Assembly: GCF_900119185.1 (NCBI RefSeq)
Contig: NZ_FPJE01000004.1
Span: 124,001-188,000, forward strand
DNA from: Sinomicrobium oceani
GTDB lineage: Bacteria; Bacteroidota; Bacteroidia; Flavobacteriales; Flavobacteriaceae
Direction: 5' to 3'
Length of the DNA: 64,000 nucleotides
Part shown: piece after piece, positions 47,515-57,592 of the stretch
Layout: the number at the start of each line of letters is the position of its first letter
How positions within the stretch are numbered: position 1 is the stretch's first letter
Made by a program: the position numbers and the translations under genes
The notes under the pieces: model-generated
Seen by the model: only the letters and a program-made list of their open reading frames with translations
What the model was told of the DNA's origin: nothing
The model's database searches: none

Positions 47515-47743
47515 GATAAGATGGGTCTTTCCGGTGAAAGATAACAAAAGAATATGGTAGTTTAAAAAGATGTTTCTTATAAAGGTGTCTGAAGTACAGT
47601 GTTTTAAAGGGGTTTCGGGACTATAGAAAAAATCTATCATAAAAACTTGGGACTCTTATAATGCTGTGGTGTAGAAATTAATAACAGGTCAGGTGAAATA
47701 CCTATTGCCAACCTGTCAGCCTCAGATCAAATCGATTAACAAG

Positions 47744-50488
47744 ATGAAACGAAAACTACTATTATTGCTTTTATTTCCTTACGTGCATTGCAGTTTCGGT
47801 CAGGAATTTTTCCGCATTACCGGGAAAGTTCTGGATTACCGGACCCGGGCCCCGCTGAAAGACATTCAGGTCCGCATTCAACATACCGTACAATGGCAGC
47901 GTAGCGGAGAAGACGGAACATTTGTTTTCAGCGGGATATCCCCGGGAAATTACAAATTACAGATCGAACAGAAGGGATACCTTCCGGCGGCTTTCCCCTT
48001 AGTGGTGGGTAGTGAAAATGTCCACACAGGCGACCTGTTTCTCGAACCGGATATTCAGGATGATATACCGGAGGCCGTTGCTATGATTACAGACAGTGAT
48101 CTCGCTGATGATGAAAGCGGGGCCGATGTAGCTTCCGGAATACTTCAGGCCGGGAGGGATATCTATTTGCAAAGGGCGGCTTTCGATTTTAGTCAGGCTT
48201 TCTACAAGGTGAGAGGGTACGACTCCAGGGAAGGGTTGGTCATGCTCAACGGAATACCGGTAAACCGGGTTTTCAACGGACGGCCGCAATGGAATAACTG
48301 GGGCGGATTAAATGATGTTACCCGTAGCCAGGAACTCTTTTTTGGCTGGTCCCCTTCGCCTTTCCACTTCGGGGGGGTGCTGGGGAGTACCAATATCATG
48401 ATGAGAGCTTCGGAATATCGCCCGGGCTTTCGGATATCGTCCTCCGCGTCCGATCGTTTTTACAAAGGGAGGTTTATGGCCACCTACAGTTCCGGAATGC
48501 AGGAGAACGGATGGGCATTTACACTTTCATCTTCGCGAAGGTGGGCACAAGAGGCCTATACAGACGGGACATTATATGACGCGTGGTCGCTTTTCGGGGC
48601 TGTCGAATACCGGTTTAATGAAAAAAACAGTATTCAGGCTATCGGGATATTCGCACCGAATCGCCGGGGAAGTTCGGCTGCCATTACCCGGGAAGTATTC
48701 GAACTCATGGGGAGAAAGTATAATCCGTACTGGGGGATACAGGATGGGAACATCAGGAATGCCCGCGAACGGAAAATAAGAGAACCCATGGCACTGTTAT
48801 CCTATTTTCACGAAAGGGACAATTTTAGGCTTACTGCAGGGGTCTTGCAACAATGGGGAACATACAGTCGCAGCCGTTTGGGATATTATAATGCCCCGAA
48901 TCCGGATCCGGTTTATTATCGCTATCTCCCCAGCTTTTATATCAACAGCCCGTCGGGGGCAAATTTTGAAAATGCGGCATTGGCCAGGGAAGGTTTTCTG
49001 AATGCCCCGCAGCTCAACTGGAGTACCTTGTACCGGATAAATACCAGCCCCGTGCAGTCCGGAAAAAGCTTTTATATACTTTATGACGATCAGGCGGAGG
49101 AGACCGCAACGACATTCCACACTTCCGCGCTTTTCCGTTTCGGAAACCAGATAACCGTAAATGCCGGGGTGTTTTACAAAAATTCAATAACCCGCAATTA
49201 CGCCGGTATTACCGATCTCCTCGGTGGAAGTTTTCACGAAGATATAGATCCGTTTACCGATACCCGTAACGATCTGTCTGGTGAGGTGCGAAAATCCGAG
49301 GGCGACAGGTTTGGTTACGATTATACGATGTTTGCCGGACAAGGCCAGGGGTTTGTACAGCTGCGCACAGTGCGTAAAAAATGGGAAGCCTTCCTGGCTG
49401 TTCATGCCGGATATACCAGGTATCAGCGGGAAGGACACTACCTTAACGAACGCTTTCCCGACAATTCACTGGGAAAGAGTGACCCGGTTAGCTTTACGGA
49501 TTACGGGATGAAAGCGGGCGGCACCTATCATATTACCGGTCGTCATGCCGTACATATCAACGCAGGATACATCCAAAGGGCTCCCCTGTTGCAAAACACT
49601 TTTGTCAATCCCAGAGAAAATAAGGAGATCGTTAAAAACCTGGTCGCTGAGACCGTGACCAGTGCGGATATAGGATATACCCTTCGTCTGGCCGGGGTCA
49701 CCGCGAGGTTAAATGGATATTATACCCGGTTCGAAGACGCGACCGATATCAGTTTCTTTTATGTAGATGCCGGTGTGGGGAGTGATTTTGTGCAGGAAAG
49801 TGTAAGCGGCATACAAAAGCTCCATGCCGGTGGAGAGCTGGGAGTTACTTACCAGGTATCTCCGGAAGTAAAGCTCTCTGCGGTGGGGGCATACGGTAAA
49901 TTTACCTATACCGATAATGCGAATGTGGCCATTAACTTCGATACGGCCGGAAGAGAGGAGGATTTGATCAACCCTGATGGTTTTCTTGATCTCGGAGAGA
50001 CGTCGATTAAAGGATACCGGTTGGCGACAGGCCCTCAGCAGGCTTATTCCGCCGGAATAGAGTATCGGGACCCGGACTATTGGTGGGTAGGGATGACCGC
50101 AAATTACCTGACGGATAATTATGTGGATGTTTCCAAGATTATCCGGACCGATAGTTTTTATATAAACCCCGATACGGGAGACCGCTTTGCAGGTTCGACG
50201 GAAGAAGCGGTCTCAGCGCTGAGGCGACAGGAAAAACTCGACGATTTTTATCTTTTGAACCTTACTGCAGGTAAATCCTGGTTAGTCAACGGGAAATACA
50301 TAGGTCTCTTTCTGAGCGTGAATAATGTGTTTGATGTATTGTATCGCACAGGAGGTTACGAACAGAGCCGTAACGGTAATTTCGGCCAGTTACAATCCGA
50401 TACGGCCAGAGGGATGCCTTCATTTGGACCCAGGTACTGGTACGGGTTCGGGAGGACATATTTCATAAATATCGCTATAAGTTTCTGA
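47744..50488 (+). CDS. TonB-dependent outer-membrane receptor
   Basis: This 914-aa protein starts at ATG 47744 with a signal peptide (MKRKLLLLLLFPYVHCSFGQ); an earlier in-frame start at 47693 is not favoured. A carboxypeptidase-like regulatory domain follows (about 22-105), then a plug (FYKVRGYDSREGLVMLNGIPVNRV) and a long beta barrel that ends in an aromatic residue (INIAISF). No SusD-type partner is present; the next gene is a DUF5689/lamin-tail lipoprotein that starts after 1 bp. The ligand may be a nucleic-acid product or a phosphorus compound, judged only from neighbours. Confidence 0.9.
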   Translation: MKRKLLLLLLFPYVHCSFGQEFFRITGKVLDYRTRAPLKDIQVRIQHTVQWQRSGEDGTFVFSGISPGNYKLQIEQKGYLPAAFPLVVGSENVHTGDLFLEPDIQDDIPEAVAMITDSDLADDESGADVASGILQAGRDIYLQRAAFDFSQAFYKVRGYDSREGLVMLNGIPVNRVFNGRPQWNNWGGLNDVTRSQELFFGWSPSPFHFGGVLGSTNIMMRASEYRPGFRISSSASDRFYKGRFMATYSSGMQENGWAFTLSSSRRWAQEAYTDGTLYDAWSLFGAVEYRFNEKNSIQAIGIFAPNRRGSSAAITREVFELMGRKYNPYWGIQDGNIRNARERKIREPMALLSYFHERDNFRLTAGVLQQWGTYSRSRLGYYNAPNPDPVYYRYLPSFYINSPSGANFENAALAREGFLNAPQLNWSTLYRINTSPVQSGKSFYILYDDQAEETATTFHTSALFRFGNQITVNAGVFYKNSITRNYAGITDLLGGSFHEDIDPFTDTRNDLSGEVRKSEGDRFGYDYTMFAGQGQGFVQLRTVRKKWEAFLAVHAGYTRYQREGHYLNERFPDNSLGKSDPVSFTDYGMKAGGTYHITGRHAVHINAGYIQRAPLLQNTFVNPRENKEIVKNLVAETVTSADIGYTLRLAGVTARLNGYYTRFEDATDISFFYVDAGVGSDFVQESVSGIQKLHAGGELGVTYQVSPEVKLSAVGAYGKFTYTDNANVAINFDTAGREEDLINPDGFLDLGETSIKGYRLATGPQQAYSAGIEYRDPDYWWVGMTANYLTDNYVDVSKIIRTDSFYINPDTGDRFAGSTEEAVSALRRQEKLDDFYLLNLTAGKSWLVNGKYIGLFLSVNNVFDVLYRTGGYEQSRNGNFGQLQSDTARGMPSFGPRYWYGFGRTYFINIAISF

Positions 50489-50489
50489 C

Positions 50490-52391
50490 ATGGGAAGATA
50501 TCGGTTTTTTAGCCTTGTTGCAATGGTTTTGCTATGGGCCTGTGTAAACCATACGTATGATGCTCCGGCAGCGAATTGCGGACAGGACGGGATGGAACCC
50601 AACATGACATTTTCAGAACTGAAGGCGTTGTATGAGGGGGAAGTAATGGAAATATATGACGACATGGTTATAGAGGGCTATGTGATTTCCAGTGACCGTA
50701 CCGGAAATTTTTACGGTACGCTGCATATACAGGATACCCCCGAAAATCCTTCGGGAGGATTGCAGATCGATGTGGATATACGCGATTATCATTTGTTATA
50801 CCCGGTAGGAAAAAAGATCAGGGTCCGGTTGAAAGGATTGTTCCTCGGAAAAACGCATGAAGTGTTTAAGATCGGGGGTATATTCACCAGCGTGGGCGGA
50901 AATCGATCCGTGGGGAGACTACCTGCGACTAAAGTTTGGGAACATATTTTTGCTACTTGTGATGATAGGGTTGATGTGCTTCCTGTTTCGGTACGTGCAG
51001 ATGCGCTGAACGATGACATGCTCAATACGCTGGTCACCCTGGAGGGACTGGAAGTGGTTCCTGAAGAGGTCTGCAAGCCCTATGCTATTGCGGGAGAGAG
51101 CCGCACCGACAGGGGGCTGCAAAGTTGTGAGGGAGACCTGGTGATGTTAAAGAACAGTGGATATGCCGATTTTCATGAGGTAGAACTACCTGTCGGTTAT
51201 GGTAGGGTTACCGGGGTGCTTAGCAAGTATTACAGCAGCTATCAGCTTATTATTCGTGATACCACGGATGTCGATCTTAGCGGAGAACGATGTGGTGGGA
51301 TTGTTTTTTCGTGCGATACCGGAGAGGCCGACGCTTCCATCGCTTATGTGAGAAGTAAGTTTAACGGAAGGAAAACGGAGATCCCGGAGAATATCAAAAT
51401 AACAGGCGTTGTTATTTCGGACAGGGAATCCGGTCATATAGAAGAGCATCTTTTGGTGCTTCAGGATAGCACGGCAGGGATTGTTTGTGCCTTTACGGCG
51501 GAACATTCCTTAAATTCGGGAGACCGGGTAGAAATTCTGTTACGCAGTGCCGTACTGGAAGAGGAAGAAGGGTTGTTGCATGTTAAAGATCTTCCGCCGG
51601 ATCACATCAGATTTCTGGAATCGCAGCAGGAACCGGAGCCGGCGTACCCTGATCTTTCCGGTGATCTCCGAAATTATGAGAGCAGACTGGTCCGGTTGGA
51701 CAGTGTCAGTTTCGCGACCCCGGGGGGTGTTTATTCCGGTGTGCGTATCATAACTGATTGTTCGGATGCTCTGCATGTATATACCCCCGAAAGCGCTTCT
51801 TTTGCGGAGACGCAGGTACATGACGGGAGCGGAAGTATTTTCGGTATCGTTTCCCGATATGAGGATGCTTATTGCCTGGTTTTGCGAAGTCCCGATGATG
51901 TGAAGTTCAACCGGCCTTACCGGGATTGTCTCGGGGGGACCGATCTGATGATTACCGAATATGTGGAAGGTTCGGGATATAATAAATACCTGGAGATCTA
52001 TAACGCCACGGATGTAATGCTTGATCTCGGGAGATATCAACTGGCCCGTGATTATAACGGAGACGGAGACTATACCCGGTACACATTGGAATTGTCCGGT
52101 ACCCTGGAACCCGGAGGCTTATTAGTGTATGCCCATCCGAGAGCTGAGATATTCATGGGAAATATAGCGGAAACCCACGGCGGAGTACTGGGCTTTAACG
52201 GAGATGACCGGGTTGTGTTGATGAAAAACGGAATGGTTATAGATGAAATAGGGCTTCCTGGAGGAGAAAACTGGGGGATGGACAAAACACTGCGAAGAAA
52301 ACCGGAGGTATCGGTTCCCGTTAACGTATTCCGGGAAGATGAGTGGGAAACATATCCAGTGGATGAAGTAGAAGGGCTTGGAATACGGTAA
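50490..52391 (+). CDS. DUF5689 / lamin-tail-domain lipoprotein
   Basis: This 633-aa lipoprotein (signal with LLWACVNH) starts 1 bp after the TonB receptor. Two OB-like DUF5689 stretches are visible (about 40-250 and 275-475; IEGYVISSDRTGNFYGTLHIQD and ITGVVISDRESGHIEEHLLVLQD repeat the same pattern). A lamin tail domain follows (about 485-590; LMITEYVEGSGYNKYLEIYN). OB and lamin-tail modules are known N-terminal parts of ExeM-like extracellular nucleases. Here the nuclease itself is a separate divergent gene. A surface role in binding DNA or an uptake substrate is inferred. Confidence 0.82.
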   Translation: MGRYRFFSLVAMVLLWACVNHTYDAPAANCGQDGMEPNMTFSELKALYEGEVMEIYDDMVIEGYVISSDRTGNFYGTLHIQDTPENPSGGLQIDVDIRDYHLLYPVGKKIRVRLKGLFLGKTHEVFKIGGIFTSVGGNRSVGRLPATKVWEHIFATCDDRVDVLPVSVRADALNDDMLNTLVTLEGLEVVPEEVCKPYAIAGESRTDRGLQSCEGDLVMLKNSGYADFHEVELPVGYGRVTGVLSKYYSSYQLIIRDTTDVDLSGERCGGIVFSCDTGEADASIAYVRSKFNGRKTEIPENIKITGVVISDRESGHIEEHLLVLQDSTAGIVCAFTAEHSLNSGDRVEILLRSAVLEEEEGLLHVKDLPPDHIRFLESQQEPEPAYPDLSGDLRNYESRLVRLDSVSFATPGGVYSGVRIITDCSDALHVYTPESASFAETQVHDGSGSIFGIVSRYEDAYCLVLRSPDDVKFNRPYRDCLGGTDLMITEYVEGSGYNKYLEIYNATDVMLDLGRYQLARDYNGDGDYTRYTLELSGTLEPGGLLVYAHPRAEIFMGNIAETHGGVLGFNGDDRVVLMKNGMVIDEIGLPGGENWGMDKTLRRKPEVSVPVNVFREDEWETYPVDEVEGLGIR

Positions 52392-52457
52392 TCGGCAGTT
52401 TCCGGAAAACTTATGGAAAATCCCTAACTTCGTAGAGAATCTGAAAAATACGATGGT

Positions 52458-53231
52458 ATGCAGGATATGCTAAAAACAGCATTGATACAAACTTCGCTAT
52501 TCTGGGAAGACAGAGAGGCCAACAGGAACATGCTGCGGCAGAAAATAAAGCAGCTCGATCCGGATACGGACCTGGTTATTCTTCCGGAGATGTTTACATC
52601 GGGCTTTACTATGACTCCGGAAGCAGTTAGCGAGGAGATGAACGGAGAGACCCTCCGATGGATAAAGGAAACTGCCCGGGAGTTTGATATCGCAATCACC
52701 GGTAGTGTGGTCATCACGGAACAGGACAGGTTCTATAACCGTCTGCTCTTTGTTCATCCCGAAGGAACTGTGGAACAATACGATAAAAAGCACGCCTTTT
52801 CCCTCGCCGGGGAAGATGAGGTTTACGATACCGGAAATGACAGACTTATTGTTGTGTATAAAGGCTGGAAAATATGTCCGTTGATATGTTATGATCTGCG
52901 CTTTCCGGTCTGGTCGAGAAATACCGAAGATTACGATATGCTGTTGTATGTAGCCAATTGGCCGTTACCCCGTATCAGTTCCTGGGATATCCTTTTGCAG
53001 GCCCGGGCAGTCGAAAACCTTTGCTACTGTATAGGGGTAAACAGGGTAGGTGAAGACCATAACGGACATCAGTACCCCGGACATTCTGCGGTTTACGGGG
53101 TATTGGGGGAGCAATTGGCTTTTTCGGAAAAAGAAGAGACGGTGTATGTGACCCTTGATAAACAGAAAATTACACATTATAGAAAGAAACTGCGTTTCCT
53201 GGATGACCGGGATGATTTTGAGCTTCTTTAG
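52458..53231 (+). CDS. Omega-amidase (YafV-type nitrilase superfamily)
   Basis: This 257-aa cytoplasmic hydrolase has the Glu-Lys-Cys triad: Glu44 (LPEMFTSGF), Lys110 (YDKKHAF) and Cys144 (PLICYDLRFP). The sequence matches the YafV/Nit2 group, which hydrolyses 2-oxoglutaramate and 2-oxosuccinamate, cleaning up side products of glutamine transamination. The start could be Met1 or Met4 (MLKTALIQT). It stands alone and is co-directional with the TonB-receptor operon, 66 bp downstream. Confidence 0.88.
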   Translation: MQDMLKTALIQTSLFWEDREANRNMLRQKIKQLDPDTDLVILPEMFTSGFTMTPEAVSEEMNGETLRWIKETAREFDIAITGSVVITEQDRFYNRLLFVHPEGTVEQYDKKHAFSLAGEDEVYDTGNDRLIVVYKGWKICPLICYDLRFPVWSRNTEDYDMLLYVANWPLPRISSWDILLQARAVENLCYCIGVNRVGEDHNGHQYPGHSAVYGVLGEQLAFSEKEETVYVTLDKQKITHYRKKLRFLDDRDDFELL

Positions 53232-53364
53232 GACATTATATCTTTTTCGTGATAGCTTCCGAAAAGGTTGTGATCCGGTTTGGATAAACGAATAAAGGGC
53301 TGTTTTGTTGATGCTTACTATACTTTCCGGAGTCCATCTAACCCATCCAACCTTGTTCCGGTAA

Positions 53365-55050
53365 TTATTCCTCTTCCGGGGCCCCGGGAATACTGTCTTG
53401 TGCCGGAGCTTTTTTGGGTATGGGAGCAGAGGGATCTTTCAGGGTAAAATCCTGTTCAATTTCCCAGTTGGCCTTGATGTCGAGGATTTCCGGGTAATGG
53501 CTGACCCTTTCCGGCTGTCTTTTCTCCAGGTAATCGCCTGTATCCCATTTGCCGTTGCCGTTTTGGTCGTAGATAACCCGAAGCAGGTATTTGCCCGGAT
53601 CGAGATAATTGAAGTCGTAATGAGGCTGCGCTTCTTTCGCAAACACTTCGTCTTTCACCTCTCCTTTTTCCGTGGTTAACTGAATGATTATCGGGAAGGA
53701 GTCTACATGGTGAAGGATCATTCTGAGGTTACCGTAATCGGCAAAGCTTTTCGTACTCAGGTTATAACTCAGGGTATCGTTGACCTCACCGAAAAAGTCT
53801 TCTATAGCACCGGGCATCAGTAATAACCTATACTTCTCATTGGGCAGTTTTTCCCAGTCCAGCCGGACCATGTTTTTCTTTTTATCGATTTCCTGAGTGA
53901 AATTTACCGCTAAGGAATCTTTATTGAGCAGAGAGATTTTTTCCTTGTGTATGGCACTCAGCGGGATGTTGGCTCCTATGGAAAAAGGCTTTTTGAAGGA
54001 TAGGCTTCCCTTCTGTTCCGCTGATAAGGAGAGTGAATCCTTATAGAGGTCTTTTATTTTTACGGTAAATGTATCGCGGACTACGGCCACAGGATTGGTG
54101 ACTTTAAAGATCAGAGAATCCGCTTCTATGGGGGTAAACCAGTAATGCATGGTGTCCTTTTCCTTGTCTTTGAGGATCCTGTATCTGAAATCTGCAGGGG
54201 GCGAGGGGTGCAGCAGTGTAATATCCAGGCTGTCTGCCGTACCTTCATATCCGAAAATAATACGGTTTTTCGCGGCGAGTGAAGGTCTTGCCGCGCGGTA
54301 AAAAGAGTTATCCTTAAAAAGATTTAATCGGTAAACAGAATCCGTAGGGACTTCTATGAAATCTTTTAAAAAGGCTATTTTATCGGTTTTGGGTACATAG
54401 GTATTGGTATTGGAATTGTCTTTCAGCCCGATGAGCATATATTTCCCGGCCTTGATATTGGTGATCTGGAAAGTATTGGCGCTATCGAGTGTATTGGTAA
54501 TATAGGTAGGGACCTGTTTGTACACGATAGAGTCCGTATAGGTAGAATCTATTTCATAAAGCATAACGGAAACGAAATTATCCGGCTTTTTCTGGATGGC
54601 ATCCGTGATATATCCGTCTACGGTCAGGGAGTCTACATAATCTCCGGTTGAAAACACGTATTTGAAAAAAGAGTAGGGATTCTCTTCATTATTGTCCACT
54701 ATACTCTGCCCGAAGTTAAAAACATAGGTGGTATTTTCCCGGAGGGTATCGCTGATTTTGATATCTATATATTTGCTGGCACTACCCTGAGGGGTAATCT
54801 GGGGTGTTGTTTTCATCGGGGGCGATACGATGAGCTGCTTCTGTAAGTCTTTCAGTTTGATATATTCGTCAAAATAGATGCGTATCTTTTTGGCTTTGAA
54901 GTGAATGCTCGAAGTGTCCGGCTCAGCTAATACCATTTTCGGGGGGGTGGTGTCTTTCTCTCCCCCGGTGGGAGAACCCCTTTTGGCACAATTGAGCAGT
55001 GTCAAGAAAATAAATAGGAACAATCCTGTATTTAATACCTTTTGTTTCAT
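53365..55050 (-). CDS. Lipoprotein with Ig-like domain
   Basis: This 561-aa lipoprotein (LTLLNCAKRGSPTGG) has a Big_5-type Ig-like region (about 35-130; PPKMVLAEPDTSSIHFKAKKIRIYF...) and then an SpaA/carboxypeptidase-like beta region that ends with DYNYLDPGKYLLRVIYDQNGNGKWDTG-like motifs. It is a common large lipoprotein family in Flavobacteriia with no known function. It follows comF on the same strand after 48 bp. The C-terminus is Pro/Ala-rich. Confidence 0.8.
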   Translation of the reverse strand: MKQKVLNTGLFLFIFLTLLNCAKRGSPTGGEKDTTPPKMVLAEPDTSSIHFKAKKIRIYFDEYIKLKDLQKQLIVSPPMKTTPQITPQGSASKYIDIKISDTLRENTTYVFNFGQSIVDNNEENPYSFFKYVFSTGDYVDSLTVDGYITDAIQKKPDNFVSVMLYEIDSTYTDSIVYKQVPTYITNTLDSANTFQITNIKAGKYMLIGLKDNSNTNTYVPKTDKIAFLKDFIEVPTDSVYRLNLFKDNSFYRAARPSLAAKNRIIFGYEGTADSLDITLLHPSPPADFRYRILKDKEKDTMHYWFTPIEADSLIFKVTNPVAVVRDTFTVKIKDLYKDSLSLSAEQKGSLSFKKPFSIGANIPLSAIHKEKISLLNKDSLAVNFTQEIDKKKNMVRLDWEKLPNEKYRLLLMPGAIEDFFGEVNDTLSYNLSTKSFADYGNLRMILHHVDSFPIIIQLTTEKGEVKDEVFAKEAQPHYDFNYLDPGKYLLRVIYDQNGNGKWDTGDYLEKRQPERVSHYPEILDIKANWEIEQDFTLKDPSAPIPKKAPAQDSIPGAPEEE

Positions 55051-55098
55051 GTAAACGAACGTATTTATCGCCTGGCAAAGTAACGATTATTTTAAAAA

Positions 55099-55797
55099 TT
55101 ATACGGTAATAGCCATCGTGGCAACACTTACTTTAACATTCTTGTGTTTTTGCAATGTACGTGTACAGCGTTCCAGTGTAGCGCCTGTAGTGATAACATC
55201 ATCTACCAGCAGGATGTGACAAGCCGGGAGTTGTATGTCGGGGTTGATGCCAAAGATACTTTCACTTTCCTTCCACCTCGACATTTTGTTTTTGAATGTC
55301 TGTCCGCCGGTATCATCGGTTTTTACCAGGATATCCTCGCGATATGCAGCTCGTAGCGCCCCGGCAAGGCATTTGGCGAATCCCGATACCTGGTTGTATC
55401 CTCTTTTTCGCTGTTTTTTGGGGTGAAGCGGAACCGGGATCACCATATCAATAGTGTTTCCGAAACCACTTTCGGACAGAAGGTGTCCGTACCACATGCC
55501 GAGGAGTGTACCTATATTTTCACGTTTTTTGTATTTGAGGTGATGGATGAGCTGTTGGGTAATTCCTTTTTTATGAAATAGTAAAAAAGCCGTCCCCGAT
55601 TCTATCTTTACTCTGCCGTAAAACATTTTCTCTACCGGATTCTCCTTGGTCCTGTGGTACCCGGTTTCCGGGAGGCGATGCCTGCATTCCGTGCAGATAA
55701 CCTGCTCGTTCGGAGACAACCGGGTAGCACATCCCGGACACATTACCGGGAAGAAAAGGTCGTAAATGTCATTCAGAATACGGGCCGGTCGTAGCAC
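55099..55797 (-). CDS. comF: ComF family phosphoribosyltransferase-like protein
   Basis: This 232-aa protein has an N-terminal four-cysteine zinc motif (Cys20, Cys23, Cys35, Cys38) and a PRTase loop (ILLVDDVITTGATLERC) near the C-terminus. ComF/GntX proteins act in DNA uptake in naturally competent bacteria, or in phosphoribosyl metabolism; the exact reaction is not settled. It appears to have its own promoter box (55818-55825) and is divergent from glyS. Confidence 0.88.
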   Translation of the reverse strand: MLRPARILNDIYDLFFPVMCPGCATRLSPNEQVICTECRHRLPETGYHRTKENPVEKMFYGRVKIESGTAFLLFHKKGITQQLIHHLKYKKRENIGTLLGMWYGHLLSESGFGNTIDMVIPVPLHPKKQRKRGYNQVSGFAKCLAGALRAAYREDILVKTDDTGGQTFKNKMSRWKESESIFGINPDIQLPACHILLVDDVITTGATLERCTRTLQKHKNVKVSVATMAITV

Positions 55798-55817
55798 TGC
55801 TAAAGATTTGATTCTTT

Positions 55818-55825
55818 CAAATTTA
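55818..55825 (-). promoter_or_regulatory. -7 box of the comF promoter
   Basis: Read on the minus strand this is TAAATTTG, an exact TAnnTTTG match, 20 bp upstream of the comF ATG. Confidence 0.55.
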
Positions 55826-55966
55826 AGTATTACTTCGCAAACAGAACAGAGAAAAGAGCCGGAGCGGTTTTCGGTGAAGTCCGTAACCGTGGTCTTCGTA
55901 ACAAAAAATAATGGTAAAACGCTCTTTTTTCGATGAGAATGTCTTACGAATTGCCGTTAAAAATTC

Positions 55967-55974
55967 TATTTTTG
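55967..55974 (+). promoter_or_regulatory. -7 box directly before glyS, leaderless candidate
   Basis: TATTTTTG followed by CGCT and then the glyS ATG at 55979. With the usual 4-5 nt between the box and the start of transcription, the mRNA would begin at or next to the A of the ATG. Confidence 0.6.
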
Positions 55975-55978
55975 CGCT

Positions 55979-57541
55979 ATGGCAAATCAAGATGAACATT
56001 TCAAGAAAGTAATTGCTCACGCAAAGGAATACGGCTATATATTCCCTTCGAGTGAAATATACGACGGACTCAGTGCGGTATATGACTATGCGCAGAACGG
56101 AGCCGAACTCAAAAAAAATATCAGGGAGTACTGGTGGAAAGCCATGGTACAGATGCACGAAAATATCGTGGGTATCGATGCTGCCATATTTATGCACCCT
56201 ACAACCTGGAAGGCTTCCGGCCACGTCGATGCATTCAATGACCCGCTGATCGATAATAAGGATTCCAAGAAAAGATATCGTGCCGATGTCCTTGTCGAGG
56301 ATTACGTAGCGAAGATCGAGGCTAAAATAGAAAAGGAAGTAGCCAAGGCACAAAAGCGTTTCGGCGATTCGTTTGATAAAGAACAGTTCCTGGCTACAAA
56401 CGGTAGAGTTATAGAATACCAGGAAAGAGCGGATACCATCCTGAAAAGATTGGGGAAGTCCCTGGAAAATGAGGACCTGGCCGATGTACGTGCACTTATC
56501 GATGAGCTGGAGATTGCCGATCCGGAGACAGGATCGAAAAACTGGACCGATGTCAAGCAGTTCAACCTGATGTTCGGAACCAAGCTCGGGGCTTCTGCCG
56601 ACAGTGCTATGGATTTATACCTGCGTCCGGAAACCGCACAGGGAATATTTGTGAACTTTCTTAATGTACAGAAGACGGGAAGGATGAAGATCCCTTTCGG
56701 AATTGCCCAGACCGGTAAAGCTTTCCGTAATGAGATCGTGGCACGGCAGTTTATATTCCGTCAGCGGGAATTCGAACAGATGGAAATGCAGTTTTTTGTT
56801 CGTCCCGGCGAGCAGAAGAAGTGGTACGAAACCTGGAAGGAGAATCGCCTGAAATGGCATCTTTCCCTCGGAATGGGACAGGATAATTATCGTTTTCACG
56901 ATCATGAAAAGCTGGCGCATTATGCAGATGCGGCCACTGATATAGAATTCAGGTTCCCGTTCGGGTTCAAAGAGCTGGAAGGTATTCATTCGCGGACAGA
57001 TTTCGACCTGGGTAACCACGAGAAATTTTCCGGTAAAAAATTACAGTATTTCGATCCGGAACTCAATGAGAGTTACGTGCCGTATGTCGTAGAGACCTCT
57101 ATAGGGCTTGATCGTATGTTCCTCGCCGTATTCTCTAATGCACTCCGGGATGAAGAACTCGAAAACGGAAGCACCAGGACCGTCTTGAAGATCCCTGCCG
57201 TACTTGCACCGACCAAGGCTGCAGTGTTGCCCTTACTCAAAAAAGACGGGCTGCCCGAAGTGGCGCGTAAGATCGTCGACGATCTCAAGTGGGATTTCAT
57301 GATACAGTACGATGATAAAGATGCCGTGGGGCGTCGTTACAGACGACAGGATGCTGCGGGCACGCCTTTCTGTATCACTGTTGATCACCAGACACTCGAA
57401 GACGATACGGTAACTATCCGTCATCGTGATACCATGGAACAGCAGCGTGTTTCTATCTCGGAGCTTCGCGGTATTATCGCACGCGAAACCGATATACGTA
57501 CGTGGTTGATGCGGATGGACGAAGCGGAAAAAACAGTCTGA
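55979..57541 (+). CDS. glyS: Glycyl-tRNA synthetase, single-chain type
   Basis: This 520-aa class II synthetase of the homodimeric (eukaryote/archaea-like) type charges tRNA(Gly). The order is an N-terminal catalytic start (FPSSEIYDGLSAVYDYAQNG), LRPETAQGIFVNF, GIAQTGKAFRNEI (motif 2), a motif 3 region (ETSIGLDRMFLAVF) and a C-terminal anticodon-binding domain (VLAPTKAAVLPLLKKDG). The start MANQDEHFKK is that of the family. It stands alone with a promoter box 4 bp before the ATG and a long hairpin terminator. Confidence 0.97.
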   Translation: MANQDEHFKKVIAHAKEYGYIFPSSEIYDGLSAVYDYAQNGAELKKNIREYWWKAMVQMHENIVGIDAAIFMHPTTWKASGHVDAFNDPLIDNKDSKKRYRADVLVEDYVAKIEAKIEKEVAKAQKRFGDSFDKEQFLATNGRVIEYQERADTILKRLGKSLENEDLADVRALIDELEIADPETGSKNWTDVKQFNLMFGTKLGASADSAMDLYLRPETAQGIFVNFLNVQKTGRMKIPFGIAQTGKAFRNEIVARQFIFRQREFEQMEMQFFVRPGEQKKWYETWKENRLKWHLSLGMGQDNYRFHDHEKLAHYADAATDIEFRFPFGFKELEGIHSRTDFDLGNHEKFSGKKLQYFDPELNESYVPYVVETSIGLDRMFLAVFSNALRDEELENGSTRTVLKIPAVLAPTKAAVLPLLKKDGLPEVARKIVDDLKWDFMIQYDDKDAVGRRYRRQDAAGTPFCITVDHQTLEDDTVTIRHRDTMEQQRVSISELRGIIARETDIRTWLMRMDEAEKTV

Positions 57542-57592
57542 ACACAATAAAGGGCCCTGTTTGCAGTTATCTGTATATAGTCCCTCTGTTAT

